A stretch of 15,764 nt of DNA, taken from Candidatus Martarchaeota archaeon. Lineage in GTDB: Archaea; Micrarchaeota; Micrarchaeia; Micrarchaeales; CABMGC01. Positions 7,498 through 12,751 of the stretch are shown here, one piece after another. Below the pieces are notes generated by a model. The model was not told where the DNA came from, did no database searches, and saw only the letters and a program-made list of their open reading frames with translations. The stretch is from positions 1 to 15,764 of the forward strand of contig JAMCSO010000011.1 in NCBI GenBank assembly GCA_023379075.1, in the 5' to 3' direction. A program made the position numbers and the translations under genes. Each line of letters begins with the position of its first letter. The stretch's first letter is position 1.

Positions 7498-7692
7498 ATG
7501 GCAATAACACACAGTGCTGCAAGGAAGATCCTTAAGGAGGCGGGAGCTTTTCGCGTAAGCGATACTGCAGTCGTAGAATTCACGGACGTTATTAACAAAT
7601 TTGCTTATTCCATGGCAAAGAAGTCCGTCAGACTTGCAGAGCACGCAAAGAGGAAGACCGTGCAGAAGATAGATATAGACCTATCAAAGTGA
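7498..7692 (+). CDS. Archaeal histone
   Basis: 64-residue single histone fold that packages DNA as dimers and longer assemblies. Family marks: SAARKILKEAGAFRVSDTAV (helix 1 and loop 1, with the R-V-S-D motif), central helix FTDVINKFAYSMAKKSVRLAEHAKRK, and loop 2 plus helix 3 RKTVQKIDIDLSK. The RKT motif before loop 2 contacts DNA in known archaeal histones. There is no N- or C-terminal tail. It diverges from the GNAT gene over a shared TATA. Confidence 0.95.
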   Translation: MAITHSAARKILKEAGAFRVSDTAVVEFTDVINKFAYSMAKKSVRLAEHAKRKTVQKIDIDLSK

Positions 7693-7715
7693 ACCAGGAT
7701 ATGGTTTCTTAAAGG

Positions 7716-7747
7716 TTTTTATACTTTGTGCTTCAAATAGTATAAAG
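7716..7747 (+). promoter_or_regulatory. Candidate TATA boxes for the MFS gene
   Basis: Two elements precede ATG 7771: TTTTTATA (7716-7723) and TATAAAG (7741-7747). The second, centred about 27 bases upstream, would give a leaderless message. The T-run of the first may also serve as the histone gene terminator. Confidence 0.45.
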
Positions 7748-7770
7748 TTAGACTAGTTTTCAGTGAGCAA

Positions 7771-9387
7771 ATGATCTTTAAGAAACAGGACCATAGAGAC
7801 AAGCCGTGGTACAAGTGGATTGTACTATCAAATACGACACTTGCAATGCTGATGGCAGGCATAGATACCAGCATAGTGATAATATCATTGCCTTTCATCC
7901 TGAAGAGCATCCTATTGCACATGCCAGGGGGAAGCGCTGCTGCTTCGACCCTTGCATATCAGACAGCCACAGCCACAAGCTTCGCATACCTGATATGGGT
8001 CCTGATGGGCTACATGCTAATAATAGCAACACTTCTCCTGTTCTTTGGAAGACTTGCTGACATGTTCGGAAGGGTGAAGATATACCGGCTTGGATTTGCA
8101 GTCTTTACAATAGGATCATTCTTTGCTGGATTATCCTCAATTATAATACCGAATGGGTGGATCACCGAAGGGCTACAACTGATAATATTTAGACTACTTC
8201 AAGGAGTCGGAGCTGCTATGATGTGGTCAAACACTGCTGCAATATTAACAGACGTCTTTCCACAGAAGGAGAGAGGTATGGCTCTTGGGACCAATATGGT
8301 AGCAATGGTTGGAGGAAGCGTCCTTGGGCTTGTTCTTGGAGGAATCATAACCTCGTTTTATTCGTGGAGATGGATCTTCATGATAAATGTGCCTGTCGGG
8401 ATAATAGCCACAGTCTGGGCATACATGATGCTACACGAAGTATCCCAGATAAAACCAGACCAGAGGCTTGATATATCAGGAACGATACTCCTGATATTGA
8501 CAATATCGACATTGTTGCTAGCTGCTACATTTTATACATTGGGATCTATGGGAGCTCATGCTTCAGGCGCATTCAAGGCCTCGTTCTACCCATATCTAGG
8601 GTATAGTTACATTGCTGGAATAGGATTCATACTTTTGCTTGCTGCATTCTTGATAAATGAGATAAGATTTGCTAAGCAGCCGATAATAAGATTTGAGCTC
8701 TTTAAGCACAGATTATATTCTGCAGGTGTTCTCTCAAGCGCGTTCAATGCTGTTGGAAGGGGGGGAGTGATGTTCCTTCTTGTCTTCTTCCTTGAAGGGG
8801 TGAAAGGATTCAGTGCACTTAATGCTGGCCTTATGTTAATACCATTAAGCCTTGGATTCCTTGTTGTTGGACCGATAAGCGGAATCTTATCTGACAGGCA
8901 CGGGTACAGGGTTCTGACAACCTTGGGCCTGACATTATCATTGGCGTCGTTGCTGATACTGATATTCCTTCCTGAGACCGCATCCTACTACCTGCTTCTT
9001 ACCGTGATGCTGCTTGCAGGGATAGGAGGGGGCTTGTTTGCATCGCCAAATGTATCGTCAATAATGAGCAGCGTTGAGCCACATCAGAGAGGAGTAGGAT
9101 CTGCAATAAACTCAACTCTGATGAATATCGCAATGATGCTTAGCATGACGATAGCTTTTGTTTTCATAGGATCAACAGTTAATATATCTAGCTTTGTGAC
9201 ACTCTTCGTTGGCACTACTAGCAACCTTCCATCAAGCGTAGTAAATTCCGCAGCTTACCAAAGCAAGTGGCTTACATTCATGTCTGCATTCCACAATATA
9301 TTCATAATCTTCGCTGCGTTGGTCTTTATTGCAGTTATAATATCATTCACAAGGCCAAGCGGGAAGGGAAGCCAGGCATTATACTGA
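7771..9387 (+). CDS. MFS transporter, 14-TM DHA2-type drug:H+ antiporter
   Basis: 538 residues with about 14 hydrophobic helices. TM1 carries GIDTSIVIISLPFI, the DHA2-family form of motif D1 (aspartate in TM1, then LP). The TM2-TM3 loop has motif A, GRLADMFGRVKIYRLG. Helix 5 carries a glycine-rich stretch (GGSVLGLVLGGIITSFYSWRWIFMINVPVG), as in motif C of antiporters. The second half repeats the fold (GPISGILSDRHGYR at the TM10-TM11 loop). DHA2 members export drugs, dyes or organic acids in exchange for protons. The substrate is not predictable here. In an acid habitat such a pump could use a large proton gradient, but habitat is not shown by the sequence. No regulator gene is adjacent. It converges with the BofA-like gene 8 bases away. 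Confidence 0.93.
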   Translation: MIFKKQDHRDKPWYKWIVLSNTTLAMLMAGIDTSIVIISLPFILKSILLHMPGGSAAASTLAYQTATATSFAYLIWVLMGYMLIIATLLLFFGRLADMFGRVKIYRLGFAVFTIGSFFAGLSSIIIPNGWITEGLQLIIFRLLQGVGAAMMWSNTAAILTDVFPQKERGMALGTNMVAMVGGSVLGLVLGGIITSFYSWRWIFMINVPVGIIATVWAYMMLHEVSQIKPDQRLDISGTILLILTISTLLLAATFYTLGSMGAHASGAFKASFYPYLGYSYIAGIGFILLLAAFLINEIRFAKQPIIRFELFKHRLYSAGVLSSAFNAVGRGGVMFLLVFFLEGVKGFSALNAGLMLIPLSLGFLVVGPISGILSDRHGYRVLTTLGLTLSLASLLILIFLPETASYYLLLTVMLLAGIGGGLFASPNVSSIMSSVEPHQRGVGSAINSTLMNIAMMLSMTIAFVFIGSTVNISSFVTLFVGTTSNLPSSVVNSAAYQSKWLTFMSAFHNIFIIFAALVFIAVIISFTRPSGKGSQALY

Positions 9388-9395
9388 TAAAAACA

Positions 9396-9701
9396 TTATA
9401 TAAGAAGGAGAAATGCTGCTCCTGTAAGCTTGAGTATCAGTATGGTTCCGACAGCAGGCAGCCCGAATATCGCAGTTGCTATTAAGATTGGCGCATTCAG
9501 GGGCAATCCAAGATTGAAGATGTAGTTGAGTGCGAATATTGCGACAATGCCCAAAATGCTGTTTATTATGAGCCCGAATATCAACTTGAGGATCGCCTTG
9601 CCAATCTTGAATATTATGAATAAGACTAGAGCTATGGCGAATATGACTATAACTTCAGAGAGAACTGAATTCAGCGTCCCTGAAAGGAGCACGTTTAGCA
9701 T
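9396..9701 (-). CDS. Small BofA-like integral membrane protein
   Basis: 101 residues, almost wholly hydrophobic: helices at about 12-34, 36-60 and 68-100. The stretch GLIINSILGIVAIFALNYIFNLGLPLNAPILI followed by ATAIFGLPAVGTILIL matches by eye the pattern of the BofA family (asparagine before a G-x-x-x-x-x-x-x-N helix, then P-x-N, then G-x-P-G/A). In Bacillus, BofA restrains the SpoIVFB intramembrane protease during sporulation. Archaeal homologues occur without sporulation and their role is unknown, so only the family likeness is claimed. The short gap to rnpB (33 bases) carries both promoters, which must diverge. Confidence 0.75.
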   Translation of the reverse strand: MLNVLLSGTLNSVLSEVIVIFAIALVLFIIFKIGKAILKLIFGLIINSILGIVAIFALNYIFNLGLPLNAPILIATAIFGLPAVGTILILKLTGAAFLLLI

Positions 9702-9734
9702 AATAATTAAATAATAGAAAAGTAATATAATAGT

Positions 9735-9970
9735 AGTGGCGTGCGGGTGACCGACGGCCTTCTGGCTGAGGAAGCTCTCTCCATGCAGAGTATGTACGGC
9801 TTAAGGCCTTATCCGGAACAGAAACGAGACCGCTGCCGAAGATAAGCTATGACGCTACGAGCCTTCGGGTGCGGATGAAACGCGCCGGTGCGCATACGGT
9901 GAGCATGCAAGGCAAAATGCCGCTAAGTCTAATGTCACCTAAAACAGAAGAGGGGCTACGGCACGCCACT
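9735..9970 (+). ncRNA. rnpB: RNase P RNA (catalytic RNA for tRNA 5' maturation)
   Basis: The ends pair perfectly as P1 (AGTGGCGTGC 9735-9744 with GCACGCCACT 9961-9970). GGGTGAC (9745-9751) pairs with GTCACCT (9934-9940) as P2. A small P3 hairpin, GGCC-TTCT-GGCT, follows. The universal CR-I appears as GAGGAAGCTC (9768-9777) and CR-V as ACAGAAGAGGGGCTAC (9944-9959), which pair as P4 (AGCTCT 9773-9778 with GGGGCT 9952-9957). At 236 nt it is shorter than the usual archaeal type A molecule of about 300 nt, so the specificity domain or P-stems must be reduced. The last 65 bases are repeated at 11635-11699. Unlike that copy, this one is not followed by a T-rich stretch. Confidence 0.93.
9906..9970 (+). 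repeat. Left copy of 65-bp direct repeat (3' end of rnpB; candidate attL)
   Basis: Identical to 11635-11699 at 64 of 65 positions; the only difference is G9952 versus A11681. Outside the repeat the flanks diverge at once (A9905 versus T11634, G9971 versus A11700). It forms the functional 3' end of the RNase P RNA. It marks the left boundary of the AbiE islet. Confidence 0.95.
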
Positions 9971-10012
9971 GAGAAGTAGCTTGTTTGGAAGGTCTTTACA
10001 GATCAACACGGA

Positions 10013-10106
10013 GCTTTGAGATAAGATCGGCTGATGGAGTAATATTTGTAGATTTGGTAACCGCTAAATCGAAATGTGCCGAAAGAAATGAATAAAGTCT
10101 CAAAGC
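10013..10106. repeat. Nested inverted repeats, possible structured RNA or recombination hairpin
   Basis: Three stems nest inside one another: GCTTTGAGA (10013-10021) with TCTCAAAGC (10098-10106); TCGGC (10027-10031) with GCCGA (10078-10082); and an 8-pair hairpin GATTTGGT-AACC-GCTAAATC (10051-10070, two G-U pairs). The heptamer CAACACG occurs just outside on both sides (10004-10010 and 10109-10115). The structure lies upstream of the abiEi TATA box, so it is not in that mRNA leader. It could be in an rnpB read-through transcript, a separate RNA, or a DNA site. It is not a tRNA. Confidence 0.4.
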
Positions 10107-10121
10107 CTCAACACGCGAAAC

Positions 10122-10150
10122 CTTTTTATATCTGTTGATAAATTTTATTT
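10122..10150 (+). promoter_or_regulatory. TATA elements for the abiE operon
   Basis: CTTTTTATA (10122-10130) would start transcription near 10153, 19 bases before ATG 10172. A second T-rich element at 10143-10150 would start it at about 10172, leaderless. AbiEi antitoxins usually repress their own promoter by binding inverted repeats nearby; no clear operator overlapping the TATA box is visible. Confidence 0.5.
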
Positions 10151-10171
10151 TGGATACATAAAGTGTTCCAT

Positions 10172-10900
10172 ATGGATAGAATTATCAACATAGAAGATTT
10201 GCCACAGGTCTTTAAGACAAGAGAGATAGTTAGAATAACCCACGGGAGAGTTAGCAAGAGAAGGATAAATTATAGGATTAAAAATTTGTTAAGAAGAGGT
10301 AAACTTTTCAAGATATCTAAAAGTATTTATTCCAAGACAGCGAATATATTTTACATAGGGGTTTATTTGTATAAGGGTTACATTGGCTTTTCCTCAGCAC
10401 TTTACCTGCACAGCCTTAAAACAGAGGTAAGTAGTGAAATCTATGTATGCACATCCTCACATAAGAAAAAACGAAGAGTATTAGGCAGAATAATAATTCC
10501 GGTAAATATGTCAAAGCAGCAATACGGTGCAGAATTCATACTTGTAGAGGGAGATGAGATATTAGTATCTACATACCCAAAAACCATATTTGATATGCTT
10601 TCGGTGCCAAAGTACGCGAATTATTTTGATATGTATAGGGCATTGAACGAGAGAAAGCTTACTAAAAAAGAGTGGAAAGAGCTGCTTTATTATGCAACGA
10701 ATTCTAGCCTTACAGATATTCGCAGGACAGGGTACGCATTGGAAGGATTGGCTCCGGCATGGTTCTTAAAGAGATTGTATAAACTTAGCAGAGAAGGCTC
10801 TAGGATATCGTATTTTTTTAAACATAAAAATATAAATTATAATTCAAGATGGGAGATATACGATAGCATCAATGTCAGGCAGTGGTTTAATGCAATATGA
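10172..10900 (+). CDS. AbiEi-like type IV antitoxin (winged-helix regulator)
   Basis: 242 residues from ATG 10172 (GTG 10163 is the upstream alternative). The N-terminal 60 or so residues are a winged helix: VFKTREIVRITHGRVSKRRINYRIKNLLRRGKL, then a wing ending SKSIYSK. The following GYIGFSSALYLHSL and STYPKTIFDMLSVPKYA match the pattern seen after the DNA-binding domain in AbiEi proteins (gene-start alanine/leucine helix, then the R/K-T-x-x-D-x-L box). In known AbiE systems this protein represses the operon and counteracts the toxin without binding it. It overlaps the next gene by 29 bases (11 if the toxin starts at 10890), a sign of translational coupling. Function is inferred from family likeness and context. 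Confidence 0.85.
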   Translation: MDRIINIEDLPQVFKTREIVRITHGRVSKRRINYRIKNLLRRGKLFKISKSIYSKTANIFYIGVYLYKGYIGFSSALYLHSLKTEVSSEIYVCTSSHKKKRRVLGRIIIPVNMSKQQYGAEFILVEGDEILVSTYPKTIFDMLSVPKYANYFDMYRALNERKLTKKEWKELLYYATNSSLTDIRRTGYALEGLAPAWFLKRLYKLSREGSRISYFFKHKNINYNSRWEIYDSINVRQWFNAI

Positions 10901-11633
10901 TATAGATCTCAACGAATTAGCAATAAGACTGGGAATAGATGCGACTAAGGTTAGAAAAAGCTTAGCTACATATGAAGCCATGGGTGAAATATTCCCAATG
11001 CTAGAGAAAGAAGGATGCAGGGTTGGCTTGTTTGGAGGCACAGCGCTTAACAAGATATATTTTGGAAAGAAGCAGCGTCTATCGTATGATTTGGATATCT
11101 TTGTGTATTCTTATCAGAAGACATTGAGAGTGCTTAAGAAGATTGGGGCAAAGATGACCTTTAGTGGAGCTTTCCCTGGAAGAAAAGTAACCTCTGCCAG
11201 AATGACATATAAAGAGATAGTTTTGGACCTTGTGCCTATAAAGAAGATCTTTGAAGAACCGGAGAAGCTTCAGCTTGTGGACTTGCTTTATTATTATGGT
11301 CAATTGGTGCCGCCAATCATAGTTCCATCATATAGTATCGAATACCTTATGGCAGAGAAGACCTTTGCCATGTTGGACAGAAATGAACTTAAAGATATAT
11401 ATGATACTTGGATTGGCTTTAGATTATTGACAAACAAGAGAAAATATATTAGTTATATGAATGGCATTGCGAAGATAAGGGGAATAAGAGACATAATTGC
11501 ATATTCCGATCGCCAGATGGCAGGCATGTTGGCGAATGTAGAATATTATGATAAGAAGTATGTGGATGTTACTAATCAGCCAAATGCCAGGATGATGATG
11601 AAAGACATAAAGGCATTTATAGAGATGCTTTAG
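10872..11633 (+). CDS. AbiEii-like nucleotidyltransferase toxin
   Basis: 253 residues. The DNA polymerase beta-type nucleotidyltransferase signature is complete: GG at 55-56 in LFGGTALNKIYFG, R69-L-S, then the D-x-D pair D73/D75 (RLSYDLDIF), and a third acid D119 in KEIVLDLVP. The C-terminal half has the AbiEii marks E162-K163 (YLMAEKTFAML), R170 and K174-D175-x-x-D178 (KDIYDTW). Characterised members bind GTP or add nucleotides to tRNA 3' ends, which blocks growth and aborts phage infection. All key residues are intact, so the toxin is likely active. Start is ATG 10872 or 10890. It ends at TAG 11631-11633, one base before the right rnpB repeat. Confidence 0.9.
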   Translation: MSGSGLMQYDIDLNELAIRLGIDATKVRKSLATYEAMGEIFPMLEKEGCRVGLFGGTALNKIYFGKKQRLSYDLDIFVYSYQKTLRVLKKIGAKMTFSGAFPGRKVTSARMTYKEIVLDLVPIKKIFEEPEKLQLVDLLYYYGQLVPPIIVPSYSIEYLMAEKTFAMLDRNELKDIYDTWIGFRLLTNKRKYISYMNGIAKIRGIRDIIAYSDRQMAGMLANVEYYDKKYVDVTNQPNARMMMKDIKAFIEML

Positions 11634-11634
11634 T

Positions 11635-11699
11635 TGCAAGGCAAAATGCCGCTAAGTCTAATGTCACCTAAAACAGAAGAAGGGCTACGGCACGCCACT
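11635..11699 (+). repeat. Right copy of 65-bp rnpB 3' repeat (displaced rnpB 3' end; candidate attR)
   Basis: Carries the RNase P CR-V sequence and the 3' strand of P1 but has no 5' partner nearby, so it is not a functional RNA gene. It is followed directly by ATTTGTATTTTTTCTTA, a T-rich archaeal-type terminator that probably served rnpB before insertion. The single mismatch (A11681 for G9952) lies in the P4 strand and would turn a G-U pair into A-U, so both versions keep P4. Confidence 0.93.
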
Positions 11700-12029
11700 A
11701 TTTGTATTTTTTCTTAAAAGAGATGATATCTTCTTATCTCTCTTTGCAGCGTATAATGCTATGAAAATGGAGGTTACGCCAACCACGGCAAGAAACGCTC
11801 CGATAGTATCATCAGCAGCATTTATATGCGAATAGAGTACAGCTGCACCCATTATAGATGTTCCAAGACCAACGAACTCCCCAATCGTTTGGGCTTGCAA
11901 CGAATCCCTGTGCAATGCCCTGAGCTCACTGCTGTTTTTAACAACCACATCTGACGAACGAGCAACACTTGGAAAGACAGCCCTATCCAAAATATTTCGC
12001 CTTACAACAACCCCATCTGCTTGCACCAC
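11685..12029 (-). CDS. Small two-helix membrane protein, family unknown
   Basis: 114 residues from GTG 12029; GTG 12026 is equally possible. GGTGAT on the minus strand just upstream (ending three bases before 12029) is a good match to the anti-Shine-Dalgarno and supports this region as a real start. Two hydrophobic segments lie at about 50-68 and 76-94, separated by a short polar turn (NAADDT); the C-terminus is basic (AKRDKKISSLLRK). The last five codons and the stop are antisense to the displaced rnpB fragment, so the coding frame ends inside the repeat. A TATA-like CTATAACTAATAAAG stretch lies about 35-50 bases upstream. Function unknown; a holin-like shape is possible but not supported by a family match. 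Confidence 0.65.
   Translation of the reverse strand: MVQADGVVVRRNILDRAVFPSVARSSDVVVKNSSELRALHRDSLQAQTIGEFVGLGTSIMGAAVLYSHINAADDTIGAFLAVVGVTSIFIALYAAKRDKKISSLLRKNTNSGVP
11700..11716 (+). terminator. T-rich stretch, probably the original rnpB terminator
   Basis: ATTTGTATTTTTTCTTA directly follows the displaced rnpB 3' fragment. Archaeal termination is favoured by such T-runs. In the present arrangement it would end transcription of the abiE operon. Confidence 0.5.
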
Positions 12030-12083
12030 GATATCACCAACGTATATGATGATGCAAAAATCTTTATTAGTTATAGATTGATG

Positions 12084-12434
12084 TTAATCTCTTTTTTCTG
12101 CCATTTCAAGCATATCAACAAACAGGATCATTTCAGAATTGACAGTAATTTTGTGTAGATATCTCTTTCCTGTTATCCTGTCTCTTTCAGCTAGGAGTAC
12201 AGAGCCATCACCAGAATTGCTTTGGAAGAATGCAATGATGCCGGTAACATTGCAACCCACTATTACTGATACAAGATTTGACAATCGACCACTGAGGGCG
12301 AGAGAGCGCTCGGCAAAGGCATTTATGAACTTCTCATGGTAAGGATCACTTAGAGATATCGTTATCCCGAATTGTCGACTTATAGACTCCGCAGCCGCGC
12401 GCAACTCGGACGTCACTTTTCTTCCCGTATTCAT
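12084..12434 (-). CDS. Hypothetical protein, small orphan
   Basis: 116 residues, soluble and mixed alpha/beta by appearance. The N-terminal half is helical and charged (ELRAAAESISRQFGI, HEKFINAFAERSLAL); the second half has alternating hydrophobic strands (LVSVIVGCNVTGIIAFF, GSVLLAERD, KITVNSEMILFVDML). The layout faintly recalls small sensory (PAS/roadblock-like) domains, but I do not recognise it. Start ATG 12434 has a weak purine stretch upstream. It lies between two other small minus-strand genes and next to the islet. Confidence 0.6.
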   Translation of the reverse strand: MNTGRKVTSELRAAAESISRQFGITISLSDPYHEKFINAFAERSLALSGRLSNLVSVIVGCNVTGIIAFFQSNSGDGSVLLAERDRITGKRYLHKITVNSEMILFVDMLEMAEKRD

Positions 12435-12490
12435 TTAGCTACCCATTTCCTAACTCATAAGAAGAGCATTGAGATCCTTGGAGAGGCTTC

Positions 12491-12703
12491 TTAAGGGCAT
12501 CTGCCCGTGATCCCATTTACCCTGCTTATCCTTTCATTGTTATTGATAATCTTATAAACAATCGTTCTATTGACAAGGTCGACCCCGCAATTAACCTTTC
12601 TGACACATGATACCAGCCTGGTTAGAGATTCTCCATCCTGGCTTCTTTTATACTTGAAGGCAGACTTTGCCTTAGTTGCTTGCCATAGCCATATTGCAAT
12701 CAT
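12491..12703 (-). CDS. Possible small HTH-like protein or remnant
   Basis: 70 residues. The segment GVDLVNRTIVYKIINNNERISRVNGITGR looks like the recognition helix and wing of a winged-helix protein (R-T-x-V-Y-K-I). It has a short, hydrophobic N-terminus. A TATA-like TTTTATTATT lies upstream on the minus strand (about 12729-12742). The likeness is weak, the frame is short, and the protein may be the decayed end of a larger regulator or not coding at all. Confidence 0.35.
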   Translation of the reverse strand: MIAIWLWQATKAKSAFKYKRSQDGESLTRLVSCVRKVNCGVDLVNRTIVYKIINNNERISRVNGITGRCP

Positions 12704-12751
12704 CCGTTGGTTAGTATAGCAAATATGGCAAATAATAAAATTGTAAGAGAT

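Larger units (their letters stand above)
9971..11634. mobile_element. AbiE toxin-antitoxin islet inserted at the 3' end of rnpB
   Basis: A 1.66 kb segment enclosed by the 65-bp direct repeat of the rnpB 3' end. It contains a 200-base leader region with nested inverted repeats and the two overlapping AbiE genes, the second of which stops one base before the right repeat. The segment is visibly richer in A/T codons than the flanking housekeeping genes. Repeats formed from the 3' end of an RNA gene are the hallmark of site-specific integration that restores the target. No integrase, transposase or terminal inverted repeats are seen, so movement would need help in trans, or this is a deletion derivative of a larger element. 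A plain tandem duplication followed by insertion is the alternative. Confidence 0.7.

Noticed and set aside
7417..7644. N-terminal extension of the GNAT protein
   Set aside because: It would be antisense to the histone gene and lacks any GNAT feature; the TATA position favours ATG 7416.
10013..10106. tRNA or H/ACA guide RNA in the islet leader
   Set aside because: No T-arm consensus or cloverleaf can be drawn, and the ACA spacing does not fit a guide pocket.
11635..11699. A second functional RNase P RNA
   Set aside because: Only the 3' quarter is present, with no P1 or CR-I partner upstream.
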